Below are positions 8,173 through 16,593 of a DNA stretch of 33,986 nt, piece after piece; position 1 is the stretch's first letter; every line of letters begins with the position of its first letter. A program made the position numbers and the translations under genes. Under the pieces are notes generated by a model, which saw only the letters and a program-made list of their open reading frames with translations, was not told the DNA's origin and searched no databases. Where the stretch lies: assembly GCF_001908205.1 (NCBI RefSeq), contig NZ_LGHL01000081.1, forward strand, positions 1 through 33,986, given 5' to 3'. The DNA comes from Bradyrhizobium sp. NAS80.1. GTDB lineage: Bacteria; Pseudomonadota; Alphaproteobacteria; Rhizobiales; Xanthobacteraceae.

Positions 8173-9952
8173 GGCGCACCATCCTCTCGTCGAACGCTTC
8201 GACGCGGCTGTCGCCGCAGTCGAAGCGCGATGGGAGGAGCTAGGCTGGCAACCGCGTAAGCTCGACCGGAGAGAGCTCATGGCCTACCGCGGACGCGCAG
8301 CGCAAAAGGGCTGGCGCTTCGCCGCCGATTTTCCCGGCGGACTTCGCCATCTCGACGTGATCGTGAGCGCCGGTTTTCCATCGACGCCAGCCCGCATCGC
8401 GCTCGTCGACCGCCCCCCCCTTCCTGACCTGGCCTCATGTCGAGAAGGATGGTGTTCTCTGCCTTTTTCCCGATACGACGACGATGTCGGTGGACGATCC
8501 GTACGGTGGTGTGGCGTCGTTGCTGGATGAGGCATTCACAATGGTCAGAGCGGCGATCCGCGGCGAACTGGACGGCGACTTCCGTACCGAATTCCTGACC
8601 TATTGGCATCACGCCAAGCGAGGCAACGGTACAGTGCTGTCTCTACTCGACCCCGGTCCGCCGTCGCGTCGAGTCCGCATCTGGGAGGGCGCGAGCCAGA
8701 CTGTCGTCGCCGAGAGCGACGAACAATTGCGCGCCTGGTTGCGCAACGCCGCACCGACGGTCTCGGCCTCGAAAACTAAGTCGCACGCCGGTGCGTTCGT
8801 CTGGCTCGATCAGGTGCCGACGCCGGCGGAGTATCCGTCGTCCGCCAGCGACGTCTACGCGTTGGCCAAGTGCTGCGGCTGCACGGATCTGCTCGATGAG
8901 TTCGTGCGCGAGGCACCTCCCCGCACTTTCGTGTTGTTCGGCGCACTTACCGAAGACGGTCCGGCCCTCGCGGCCACCGTCGTGAAACGTCCAGCCGTGG
9001 TCCGGGGGCGGGACCCGCTCGCCGCGGGATTCCGCCCATCGACCGTTCGTTCCGGAGCACGTCGTCCGCGCCCGCCTGTTCGGTGGCGCGCCGTGCGACC
9101 GCAATTCGGTCGAGCGCGTTGATCCGACCTGGCTTCACGGTCGTGACCGCGATACGCGCGTCCCGAAACTGCGTGATGCGATTGTCGCTGTACTCGGCTG
9201 TGGATCAGTCGGCGCGCCCGTAGCGCACGCGCTCGCACGGGGGGGGCGTTGGAAAGCTAATCCTTGTCGACAAGCAGGTGTTGAAGAGCGCCAACGTCGG
9301 TAGACACACGCTCGGAGTTCATTCCATCGACGACCCGAAGGCGGTGGCGCTCGCACGTCAGATCCGAGCAGTCCTGCCCCACGTCGAGGTGGTCCACCAT
9401 GTCTCGGAGGTACAAGAGCTGCTGCTACGCGCCGAGGATCCCCTAGTCGAGATGGATGTGATAGTTTCAGCTCTCGGCGATTGGCCCGCTGAGTCCCTTC
9501 TCGACGAGTGGCAGGCCGGGCATGACCGCCGCGTCCCCATCGTCTACGGTTGGACGGAGCCCTACGCAGCGGCCGGCCACGCAATCGCGATTTCCGGCCC
9601 CGGCGACGGTCTCCGCGCGGGCCTCGATGCGTACGGAGTTCCCCATCTGGTCGCCGTGAAATGGGCGCAAGATCCTCGCCGGTACGAACCCGCGTGCGGC
9701 GCCGCGTTCGACCCCTACGGTCCAATCGAGCTGGGCTTCGTCACGTCGCTGGTTGCGCAAACCACAATCGACGTCCTTCTCGACCAAATTAGGTCCGGAA
9801 CGCACCGCATTTGGCTTGCGCGGCGCGGATTGGTCGATTTCGCCGGTGGCACCTGGAGCGACGAATTGCGCGCGATCGCGCCGAACGCGCTTGAAGGGGC
9901 CACTATTGTTGAACGACGATGGGGCCGGAGCGCAAGGACCCTCGCAGCGTGA
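8165..9952 (+). CDS. cap2: CBASS ancillary protein Cap2 (E2-E1 ubiquitin-transfer-like fusion), with three apparent frameshifts
   Basis: In type II CBASS, Cap2 uses ATP to conjugate the C-terminus of the CD-NTase to targets, priming it. The N-terminal E2-like part contains TWPHVEKDGVLCLFPD, with a probable catalytic Cys at about residue 99. The C-terminal E1/ThiF-like part has the nucleotide-binding VLGCGSVGAPVA and LVDKQVLKSANVGRH. Three frames must be joined. Frame 2 from ATG 8165 shifts at the run of eight C (8413-8420) to frame 3. That shifts to frame 1 somewhere in about 8990-9040. That shifts at the run of eight G (9239-9246) back to frame 2, ending at TGA 9950-9952. Dropping one base at each site gives about 594 residues, the usual Cap2 length. 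All shifts have the same sign. If real, they would abolish the protein; if errors, the gene is intact. Confidence 0.85.
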
Positions 9953-10419
9953 TCTCGTTCGATATCGGGTCCTCCGAACAAAGGCTTTCGTTCGGCGACG
10001 CCGTGCTCGCACACTTCGATCGTTATCGGCAGACGCGCATCTGGCATCGCGAGGCTGGCGGGCTGCTATTTGCCCGCCTCGCGCTACCAACGATCGAAAT
10101 CTGCGCGATCACCGGTCCGCGTCGCACCGACCGTCGCAGTCGCTATTCATATCGGCCCGACGAACGAGTCGAACAGCGCGAAATCGACGAGATGTTCCGC
10201 CGCGATCTCCACTTCGTCGGATGTTGGCACACGCATCCCGAGGATACCGCTTCGCCCTCGCTTGTGGACACGCGAAATATCTCCGATTGTGTTCGGCGTT
10301 CCCAGCATGCTTTGAACGGCTTCGTCATGGTGATCGTCGGCAAGTCGGCATTGCCCGGCAGCCTGTTCGTATCGGTATGCGACCGATCGTCTGTCCATCG
10401 ACTTGTGCGAAACAGTTAG
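9919..10419 (+). CDS. cap3: CBASS ancillary protein Cap3 (JAB/JAMM isopeptidase)
   Basis: Cap3 removes CD-NTase conjugates formed by Cap2, a deubiquitinase-like role. The 166-residue protein carries a complete JAMM zinc motif: Glu in EAGGLLF, then HTHPEDTASPSLVD, which fits H-x-H-x7-S-x2-D exactly. Unlike its two upstream neighbours, the frame is unbroken. Two starts are possible. ATG at 9919 overlaps the end of cap2 by 34 bases. GTG at 9949 forms a GTGA overlap with the cap2 stop and would be the typical coupled start, giving about 156 residues. It is the last gene of the operon. Confidence 0.9.
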   Translation: MGPERKDPRSVISFDIGSSEQRLSFGDAVLAHFDRYRQTRIWHREAGGLLFARLALPTIEICAITGPRRTDRRSRYSYRPDERVEQREIDEMFRRDLHFVGCWHTHPEDTASPSLVDTRNISDCVRRSQHALNGFVMVIVGKSALPGSLFVSVCDRSSVHRLVRNS

Positions 10420-10659
10420 AACTATGGGTGACAGTCCACTCATGGGACGTATCTTTGCAGTGATATCCCCACACGGCCCATAGGATGGTTGGAGCGAACC
10501 GATACTCGTCAACTCCGTCAGATGATGGGTATTGCAAGGGCGCTAAAAGAAATCTTGAAGAGTGAGGCAGATCACACGTAGCCCGAAGTTCGTCTCTCAA
10601 GATGGGCATCTCGATCCGCAGCAGACGCCCTCTTCTGCACTTACGCATTGGAGATTCAT
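10420..10659. other. Spacer after the CBASS operon
   Basis: No gene is recognised. CTATGGG (10422-10428), three bases after the cap3 stop, can pair with CCCATAG (10477-10483) across 48 bases, which may mark the 3' end of the operon transcript but has no T run. The GGAG at 10650-10653 belongs to the next small gene. Confidence 0.3.
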
Positions 10660-10884
10660 ATGGCTATTGAAAACTCGTTGCGTGCTCTTGTCGTCTTCGC
10701 GGTGTTGACCGGCACTAGCAGCTTTGCACTTGCTGCCGGAGGGTCACATACTGCCGGTACGCATATGAAAGTCTGGCGCAACGCGCCAACTCACCGACTC
10801 GATAGAGCACCTGGAGCGCACATGCTCTGGCGCCACGATAGAGATCCGGCAGATGATCCCTTTTCATCCATGGTGTTGGGATAA
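10660..10884 (+). CDS. Small exported protein of unknown function
   Basis: This is a 74-residue ORF with a clear Sec-type signal peptide: Arg near the start, hydrophobic LRALVVFAVLTGTSSFALAA, and a plausible cleavage site after the Ala-Ala around residue 26. The remaining 45-50 residues are polar, rich in His and Arg, with no cysteine. I use ATG 10660 because GGAG (10650-10653) sits at good spacing; the TTG four codons upstream would place the ribosome site inside the gene. I do not recognise the family. Short His-rich exported proteins of this kind are common in Bradyrhizobium. It is unlikely to belong to the CBASS operon, being 240 bp downstream with its own ribosome-binding site. Confidence 0.55.
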   Translation: MAIENSLRALVVFAVLTGTSSFALAAGGSHTAGTHMKVWRNAPTHRLDRAPGAHMLWRHDRDPADDPFSSMVLG

Positions 10885-11098
10885 TAGCGAATTCGGACAG
10901 TGCCGGCAGGTTGCGCCAGGTGGTTCGTCGGACGGATAATAGACGCTCGATCGAGTCGGCCTTCGACACGTTGACCAAACGCAAAAATTGCCAGACTTGT
11001 GGCAAGCGATAGTCAGGCGCGCCACATCTATCGTGGCGTTGGACGCTCGACTTCCCAGCTGAACCAGGCAGACAAGCGCACGGAACGTGCCTTAACAC

Positions 11099-11803
11099 CT
11101 AATCCGCAGAGTCCTGCAACTGAGCCGCCCGGCCATCCTCATCGAGCTTTCTGCGCAACACAAGCAGCGCGAAGTAAATGTGCTCCGACATCAGGCTCTC
11201 CGCGCGCTGGGCCTCACGCTTGGCGATCGCATCGAGGATCCGATGGTGATCATCATGGGAGCGCGCGATGACCTGATAATCCTCCCAGATGAATACGCGG
11301 TCTGACGCCATCGGAACATTGTGACACTGGCGCACGAAACTGCTGACGAAGCGATTTTCGCAGGTCTGGATGATGGTCTCGTGGAAATCGACATTCATGC
11401 GGCGATACGGAATCAGATCTTCGGAAGCGAGAACGCCTTTCGCGAGGATGCGGTCACCTTCGGCAACACATTCGCGCAGGCGATCGAGCACCTCGCGCGA
11501 TGCTCCCTGCCTCGCCACGATGCCACAGGCCAGCGCCTCGAGCCGCGCACGGACCTCGAAAGCCGCACTGATCTCGGCCGTTGAGAACGCCCTCACCGCG
11601 TAACCGCGGTTCGGCTCGTAAATCAGCAGTCCTTCCTTCGCGAGCTGCGCCAGTGCCTCGCGCAGAGGCGTGCGTGAAACGCCAAGGGATTCCGACAGCG
11701 GAATCTGTTGCAGCCGCGACCCTGACGGCACATCGCCCGAAAGAATGCGCTCGCGCAGCAATTCAGTGACATCCGATGCGCTGGTCACGGGGGCCTCATC
11801 CAC
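11099..11803 (-). CDS. GntR-family transcriptional regulator, FCD-domain (FadR) subfamily
   Basis: This 234-residue protein begins with a winged helix-turn-helix: ILSGDVPSGSRL, the recognition region LGVSRTPLREALAQL, then the wing GLLIYEPNRGYAVR. The C-terminal all-helical FCD ligand domain contains FEVRARLEALA, the metal-site-like DFHETII, and HHRILDAI-KRE with SLMSEHI, the usual Asp/His positions of metal-binding FCD proteins. It is divergent from the catabolic operon across a 113-bp region with a matching palindrome (11876-11892), so it very probably controls that operon and itself. FCD regulators usually bind a carboxylic-acid-type ligand and are commonly repressors released by it. The ATG at 11801-11803 gives the typical N-terminus. 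Confidence 0.93.
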   Translation of the reverse strand: MDEAPVTSASDVTELLRERILSGDVPSGSRLQQIPLSESLGVSRTPLREALAQLAKEGLLIYEPNRGYAVRAFSTAEISAAFEVRARLEALACGIVARQGASREVLDRLRECVAEGDRILAKGVLASEDLIPYRRMNVDFHETIIQTCENRFVSSFVRQCHNVPMASDRVFIWEDYQVIARSHDDHHRILDAIAKREAQRAESLMSEHIYFALLVLRRKLDEDGRAAQLQDSAD

Positions 11804-11817
11804 ATCTCAAAGTGGAG

Positions 11818-11892
11818 ATTGGATAAAATATTGCTCGATACAACGCAATATAGTTGACATATCGTCCTGTTTGCCATTGGATTGTATCCAAT
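11818..11892 (+). promoter_or_regulatory. Divergent promoter region with GntR-type operator
   Basis: ATTGGAT-TGT-ATCCAAT (11876-11892) is a perfect 7-bp inverted repeat with a 3-base spacer, in the size range of FadR/VanR-type operators. A second copy of the half-site, ATTGGAT, is at 11818-11824. A TTGACA -35 lies at 11854-11859; the -10 position 17 bases later (11877-11882, TTGGAT, a weak match) falls inside the palindrome. A protein bound there would block the rightward promoter, consistent with repression by the adjacent GntR protein. Confidence 0.6.
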
Positions 11893-11916
11893 CTGGAGAG
11901 CAGGGAGCGGAGACGC

Positions 11917-12684
11917 GTGAACGGGACGGAGCGGCGCGCCGCCCTCGTGACAGGGGCGAGCGGTGGGATTGGTGCGGCCATTTGCAAGGCGTTGGCCGAA
12001 GACGGCCTGCGGGTGGCGGCTCTCGATCGCAGCCAGGACGCACTCGACAGCCTTCTGCCGCAGCTCGCCGGCACCGGCCATGTCGCCATCGTCGCCGACG
12101 TATCGAACGAGGCGCAGGTCAAGGCGGCGTTCGATCGTGCCCAGCATGCATTGGGTGAACTTGCCGTTATGGTGACCGGGGCTGGCGTTCTGATGCTGCG
12201 CCCCGACGGCTCGCGCAATCTCGTCGCGGAAACCGACCTTGCCGAATGGCAGACCACGCAGGACGTCAACGCGACCGGGACGTTTCTCTGCTGCCGGGAA
12301 TACGCCAATCGCTTGCCCACCTCGATCGCCGGCGGACGCATCGTGACACTGTCGTCAGTCGCGGCGCAGCTCGGCGGCTACAGGTCGAGCGCGTCCTACA
12401 TCGCAAGCAAATCCGCCGTGCTGGGTCTCACCAAGGCGATGGCCCGCGAGCTTGCGCCGCGCAGCGTCACCGTGAACTCGGTGGCGCCGGGCCTGATCGA
12501 CGCGCCGATGCTGCGGCTCTCGCTCGACCCCGCCGACGATGAGAAGGCCTCGGCGCAGATTCCGCTGGGACGGCTCGGTACGCCCGACGATGTTGCGGCC
12601 GCCGTACGCTTCCTGGTGTCTCCGCGCGCGTCCTACATCACCGGCGTCACCATCGACGTCAACGGCGGCTACCGGATGCAATAA
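11917..12684 (+). CDS. SDR-family NAD(P)-dependent oxidoreductase (SDR-A)
   Basis: A classical short-chain dehydrogenase of 255 residues. It has the cofactor motif TGASGGIG (residues 12-19), the structural VTGAG in place of NNAG, Ser in LSSVAAQ, the catalytic YIASK, and a C-terminal VNGGYRMQ typical of the FabG-like group. Such enzymes interconvert an alcohol and a ketone on a small carbon skeleton. I start at GTG 11917, preceded by GGGAGCGGAG; the upstream in-frame start at 11854 would lie inside the promoter. It is the first gene of the ten-gene operon, 29 bp before the solute-binding protein gene. The unusual VTGAG still keeps the Ala-Gly. The substrate is unknown. Confidence 0.9.
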   Translation: MNGTERRAALVTGASGGIGAAICKALAEDGLRVAALDRSQDALDSLLPQLAGTGHVAIVADVSNEAQVKAAFDRAQHALGELAVMVTGAGVLMLRPDGSRNLVAETDLAEWQTTQDVNATGTFLCCREYANRLPTSIAGGRIVTLSSVAAQLGGYRSSASYIASKSAVLGLTKAMARELAPRSVTVNSVAPGLIDAPMLRLSLDPADDEKASAQIPLGRLGTPDDVAAAVRFLVSPRASYITGVTIDVNGGYRMQ

Positions 12685-12713
12685 CGCGTCCAACAAAAGG
12701 GGGAGGAACAACA

Positions 12714-13934
12714 ATGTCGAAGAGAGCAACCGGCCGGCTGACCGCGCTGGCCGCCACATGTATTGCCGTCATGAGCCTGCCGGTGGCCGGCTCCGCGCAG
12801 GAGCCGGGCCTCAGCGACAAGACGATCAAGATCGGCATGTTCGCGCCCCTGTCAGGACCGAACATGGCCTACGGCTTCGACGTCGCCAACGCGGCGCGCA
12901 TGTATTACGACAAGATCAACAAGGAAGGCGGGATCAACGGCCGCAAGATCGAGGTCGTCCTCGAGGATGACCGCTGCAATGCCAACGATCTCGTCGCCGC
13001 CGTGAAGAAGCTCGTCGAGCAGGACCAGGTGTTCCTGCTCAATGGCGGATCGTGCTCGGCCGCGGTCGTCGCCGCGAAGGATTACGTCGTTCGCTCCAAG
13101 ATTCCGCTGATCATGCTGAACGCCTCCGGCGACGGCGCGCTCTATCCGCCGACCGACTACATCTTCGGCGCCTTCTCGATCTCACAATACGCGGTCGGGG
13201 GCTCGATCGTCGATTTCGCGGCCAAGACCTTTGGCGCGAAGAAGATCGCCTATATCAACCATGACGATGCCTACGGCGTCTGGAACCTGGAAGGATCGAA
13301 GGCCGACGCCGAAGCACACAAGGTCGATCTGCAGGTTGAATCGATCAGCCCGACCATCACCGATGTCACCGCGCCGTTCTTCAAGCTCCGGGCGGCCAAT
13401 CCGGACGCGCTCGCGATCGTCACCTATGCACGGCCCGCGGCCCTGCTGATCAAGAAGGCCTACGAGCTCGGCTTTACCAAGCCGATCATCCTCTCCGTCA
13501 CGGGAACGGCCAATCTGTCGCAGCTCGTGGAGAATGTCGGCAGCAAGGACGCGCTGAAGAACTTCTACGTGCAGGACGTCCTCGCCGATCTGCCCGGCGG
13601 GCCGAAGATCAAATGGGTCTACGACATGTACAAGGAGGCCTACCCTGATCTTGCCGCCAAGCCGGACCATCCGCAGGCCTATATGCCCTACGGCATCCCC
13701 CCGGCAATGAGCATCGTCAACGCCCTCAAGGAAGCCGGTCCGCAGCCGACGCGCGAAAAGGTGCTCGAGGCACTGAAAAAGCAGCACTTCGACACCGGCG
13801 TCATGGCCGGGCCCGTGGTGTTCGGCCCGCAGGAGCGCGCTGCGAACAAGTCGACCATCTTCATCAAGTTCGACGGTACCAACCAGGTGCTGCAGCCCGG
13901 CGTCTACACCAGCCGCTGGCAATACAAGGGCTGA
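12714..13934 (+). CDS. Periplasmic solute-binding protein of a LIV-type (HAAT) ABC transporter
   Basis: This 406-residue secreted receptor has an N-terminal signal peptide (RLTALAATCIAVMSLPVAGSAQ, with AxA cleavage near residue 28), then a type I periplasmic-binding fold starting IKIGMFAPLSGP-NMAYG and KINKEGGINGRKIEVV-EDD. This is the Peripla_BP_6 family. Proteins of this group bind branched-chain amino acids but, in Bradyrhizobium and relatives, very often aromatic or alicyclic acids instead. The two cysteines at CNANDL and GGSCSAA fit the family. A GGGGGAGGA ribosome site precedes ATG 12714. It is followed by a perfect hairpin, then its permeases. The ligand is inferred only from the operon. 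Confidence 0.93.
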   Translation: MSKRATGRLTALAATCIAVMSLPVAGSAQEPGLSDKTIKIGMFAPLSGPNMAYGFDVANAARMYYDKINKEGGINGRKIEVVLEDDRCNANDLVAAVKKLVEQDQVFLLNGGSCSAAVVAAKDYVVRSKIPLIMLNASGDGALYPPTDYIFGAFSISQYAVGGSIVDFAAKTFGAKKIAYINHDDAYGVWNLEGSKADAEAHKVDLQVESISPTITDVTAPFFKLRAANPDALAIVTYARPAALLIKKAYELGFTKPIILSVTGTANLSQLVENVGSKDALKNFYVQDVLADLPGGPKIKWVYDMYKEAYPDLAAKPDHPQAYMPYGIPPAMSIVNALKEAGPQPTREKVLEALKKQHFDTGVMAGPVVFGPQERAANKSTIFIKFDGTNQVLQPGVYTSRWQYKG

Positions 13935-13941
13935 ACCGCCT

Positions 13942-13968
13942 GAGGCCGCGCGCAAGCCGCGCGGCCTC
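13942..13968 (+). promoter_or_regulatory. Perfect 11-bp intercistronic hairpin
   Basis: GAGGCCGCGCG (13942-13952), loop CAAGC, then CGCGCGGCCTC (13958-13968), starting seven bases after the binding-protein stop codon and 35 bases before the permease start. No T run follows, so it is not a standard terminator. Hairpins at this place in ABC operons commonly protect the upstream mRNA, giving excess binding protein over permease. Confidence 0.65.
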
Positions 13969-14003
13969 CAATCCCCCCAACCCGGCACCCGAGCGTCCTC
14001 CTC

Positions 14004-14906
14004 ATGGATCTGCAACTCGCCCTCCTCTTCCTGCAACAGGGCGTCGCCTCCGGCCTCGTCGTCGGCAGCGTTTATGCGCTGCTGGCGCTCGCGATCGTCA
14101 TCATCTTCAAGACGTCCGAGGTGCCGAACTTCGCGCAAGGCGAGATGCTGATGGCGGCGGGCTATGTGGCGCTCTATCTGCTCGTGTTCCGTGCTCTTCC
14201 GGCCTGGGCGTCGATCTCGATGACCATCGTCGTCGCGTTTGCCGGAGCGGCGCTGTTTCGCCGCGTGGTCCTTACCCAGGTCGCGCACGCGAGCGGCAGC
14301 CCGGTCAATTTGGTGATAGCGACGCTCGGCCTCTCCTATGTGCTGAAGGGTCTTGTGCGCCAGACCGGCTTTGGTGACACGCCGCGCTCGTTTCCGGCGC
14401 TCGTCTCGACGGATTCGCTGATGATCGGCCAGGCCAGCGTGACCCGGCTCGATCTCGCGATCCTTGGCACCGCCATCATCGTCATGGCGGCCTTCTTCTG
14501 GATGTTCGGCTACACCAAGCTTGGCCGCGCCATGCGCTCGGTCGGCATGAATCCGAAGGCGGCTCAACTCGTCGGGGTCAATCTCAACCGGATCCACACC
14601 ATCATCTGGGGCCTGTCGGGTGCGATTTCGGCGATCGCAGCGCTCCTGATTTCACCAAAGCTGCTGATGACGGCGGACATGGGCTCAGTCGTGACGCTCG
14701 GCTTTGCAGCTGCGATCGTCGGCGGCTTCGCCAGTCTACCAGGCGCCGTGGTTGGCGGCTTCATCATCGGCATCGTCGAACAGCTGGTTGGACTGTTCGT
14801 GTCATCGCGCGCGATCACGCTTGCCCCGTTCCTCGCCATCATGCTGGTGCTGATCCTGCGACCACAGGGCCTGTTCGGCGGCCGCGTTGTGATCAAGAAG
14901 GTCTGA
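14004..14906 (+). CDS. livH: LIV-type ABC transporter permease, LivH family
   Basis: An inner-membrane permease of 300 residues with about eight membrane segments. LivH-family signatures are present: GLVVGSVYALLALAIVIIFKTSEVPNFAQGEML near the N-terminus, MRSVGMNPKAAQLVGVN before the middle, and GGFASLPGAVVGGFIIGIVE followed by FLAIMLVLILRPQGLFG at the end. It partners with the LivM-like protein encoded six bases downstream and the two ATPases to import the ligand bound by the protein encoded at 12714-13934. The symbol denotes the family only; the substrate need not be leucine. Confidence 0.93.
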   Translation: MDLQLALLFLQQGVASGLVVGSVYALLALAIVIIFKTSEVPNFAQGEMLMAAGYVALYLLVFRALPAWASISMTIVVAFAGAALFRRVVLTQVAHASGSPVNLVIATLGLSYVLKGLVRQTGFGDTPRSFPALVSTDSLMIGQASVTRLDLAILGTAIIVMAAFFWMFGYTKLGRAMRSVGMNPKAAQLVGVNLNRIHTIIWGLSGAISAIAALLISPKLLMTADMGSVVTLGFAAAIVGGFASLPGAVVGGFIIGIVEQLVGLFVSSRAITLAPFLAIMLVLILRPQGLFGGRVVIKKV

Positions 14907-14912
14907 GCCGCC

Positions 14913-15839
14913 ATGCGCATCCTCGGCCTTCTCGCGGCAATGGCGGGCTTGATCGTGCTGCCGCTGATTTCCAGCGGCTATGTCGTCTACCTCGCCAATC
15001 TGCTGCTCACCTTTACCGTGCTCTGTCTTGGCATGCACATCGTGATCGGCGAAGCCGGCCAGTTCTCGCTCGCGCAGGCGGCGTTCTACGGGATCGGCAT
15101 CTACACCAGCGGTCTCGCCAACACCGCCTTCGGCTGGCCCCTCCCGCTGTCGGTCCTCGCATCCGGTCTCGTCGCCGCTCTGGTCGGGCTGTGCATCGGC
15201 ACGCTCGCGCTGCGAATGCGCGACATCTATCTGGCGCTCGCCACATTTGCATTCGGCGAGGCTATGCAATGGGTGTTCCTGAGCTGGACACCGGTGACTG
15301 GCGGGCCGAACGGCTTGCGGATTCCGCCGGCAAGCCTGCTTGGCTTCGAGATCGTCAATGACAGGCAGGCCTATCCGGTCGTGCTCGCCATTACGATCCT
15401 GATGATCTGGGCGACGGTCGTGATCGCACGGTCACGGCTGGGACGCGCCTTCAGGGCGGTGCGCGAGTCCGAGGTCGCTGCGCTTGCGATGGGGGTTTCG
15501 GTCCAGACCACCAAGCTCGCGGCCTTTGCGCTGTCGGCCTTCTTCGCCGGCGTAGCTGGCGCCATGTTCGCGATCTACTCGACCTACATTCATCCCGACA
15601 GCCTCGGCTTCCAGACCACGATCCTGGTGCTAACGATGGTGGTCGTCGGCGGGCTTGGCTCCTTCTCCGGCGCGATCGGCGGCGCGATCGTCTTCGGCCT
15701 GATCTCGGAGCTGCTACGCCAGGCCCCCTCCTACCAGGAGATTATCTACGGGCTGATCCTGATTGTCTTCATGATGTTTGCGCCGCGCGGCCTGTTCGCG
15801 TTCATCGGTGACAACCTCAAGAGGTTTGCCCGTGCGTAA
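14913..15839 (+). CDS. livM: LIV-type ABC transporter permease, LivM family
   Basis: The second inner-membrane subunit, 308 residues. Family landmarks are LGMHIVIGEAGQFSLAQAAFYGIGIYT (the conserved GxxSLG/AxAAF region), the cytoplasmic coupling segment SRLGRAFRAVRESEVAALAMGV, and VVVGGLGSFSGAIGGAIVFGLI followed by an LIVFMMFAPRGLF end. It begins six bases after livH and its stop overlaps the GTG of the next ATPase gene by eight bases, indicating translational coupling. The short loop between subunits is ordinary. The substrate is inferred only from the operon. Confidence 0.93.
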   Translation: MRILGLLAAMAGLIVLPLISSGYVVYLANLLLTFTVLCLGMHIVIGEAGQFSLAQAAFYGIGIYTSGLANTAFGWPLPLSVLASGLVAALVGLCIGTLALRMRDIYLALATFAFGEAMQWVFLSWTPVTGGPNGLRIPPASLLGFEIVNDRQAYPVVLAITILMIWATVVIARSRLGRAFRAVRESEVAALAMGVSVQTTKLAAFALSAFFAGVAGAMFAIYSTYIHPDSLGFQTTILVLTMVVVGGLGSFSGAIGGAIVFGLISELLRQAPSYQEIIYGLILIVFMMFAPRGLFAFIGDNLKRFARA

Positions 15840-16593
15840 AGAGCTCCTCAAGGTCGAGAACGTCACGGTCCGGTTCGGCGGACTTGTCGCGGTCAACGAT
15901 TTCAGCCTCAACGTGGCGCAGGGCACCATCCATGCGCTGATCGGTCCGAACGGCGCCGGAAAGTCGACGACCTTCAACTGCATTTCCCGCTTCTATCAAC
16001 CGACCTCCGGCCGGATCGTGTTCGACGACACAGACATCACCCACGCGCCCGCGTCCGAGATGGCGCGCTATGGCATTGCTCGTTCCTTTCAAAATCTCGA
16101 ACTCTTCAACGAATTGACCGTGCTGGAAAACGTCATGATCGGCGCGCATGTCCATTGCGGCGGCTCGTTGCCCGACAGGCTGCAGGCCAAGCCGCCGGCC
16201 GTGATGCGCCATATCGAGGAGGTGATCGAGCGCACCGGACTTGGTCCCTATCGCGAGCACAAGGCTAGGAATCTCGACTTCGGCCACCAGAAGCTGCTCG
16301 AGCTGGCCCGCGCGCTGGCGATCCGCCCGCGTCTCCTGCTGCTCGACGAGCCCGCCGCGGGCTTGCGCAACCGCGAAATTGCGTCCCTCGACCGCTTGCT
16401 CACGGATCTTGTCAGGACAGACGGGCTCACGGTGCTGATCGTCGAGCACGTGATGCAGCTCGTCATGTCGATCTCCGACCGGGTCACGGTACTCAACTTC
16501 GGCACCAAGATCGCCGAGGGGACGCCGCAGGAGGTGCGCAATGATCCGGCGGTGATCGAAGCCTATCTCGGCAAGGAGGCGGCCCATGCCTGA
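15832..16593 (+). CDS. livG: LIV-type ABC transporter ATPase, LivG family
   Basis: A cytoplasmic ATP-hydrolysing subunit of 253 residues. Walker A is GPNGAGKST (residues 38-46), the Q-loop region is SFQNLELF, and Walker B is LLLLDEPAAGL with the switch His in IVEHVM. The ABC signature reads LDFGHQK rather than the usual LSYGQQR or LPYGDQR of LivG proteins, and the D-loop is AGLRNRE. Both are mild departures that probably keep function. I use GTG 15832, which overlaps the livM stop (TAA 15837-15839); the upstream frame to 15778 merely overlaps livM. Its stop overlaps the livF start by eight bases. Confidence 0.92.
   Translation: MRKELLKVENVTVRFGGLVAVNDFSLNVAQGTIHALIGPNGAGKSTTFNCISRFYQPTSGRIVFDDTDITHAPASEMARYGIARSFQNLELFNELTVLENVMIGAHVHCGGSLPDRLQAKPPAVMRHIEEVIERTGLGPYREHKARNLDFGHQKLLELARALAIRPRLLLLDEPAAGLRNREIASLDRLLTDLVRTDGLTVLIVEHVMQLVMSISDRVTVLNFGTKIAEGTPQEVRNDPAVIEAYLGKEAAHA

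Noticed and set aside
10715..11098. Leftward ORF of 127 codons over the small exported protein and spacer
   Set aside because: No ribosome site or family match. The overlapping rightward ORF has a signal peptide and a good ribosome site, so it is preferred.
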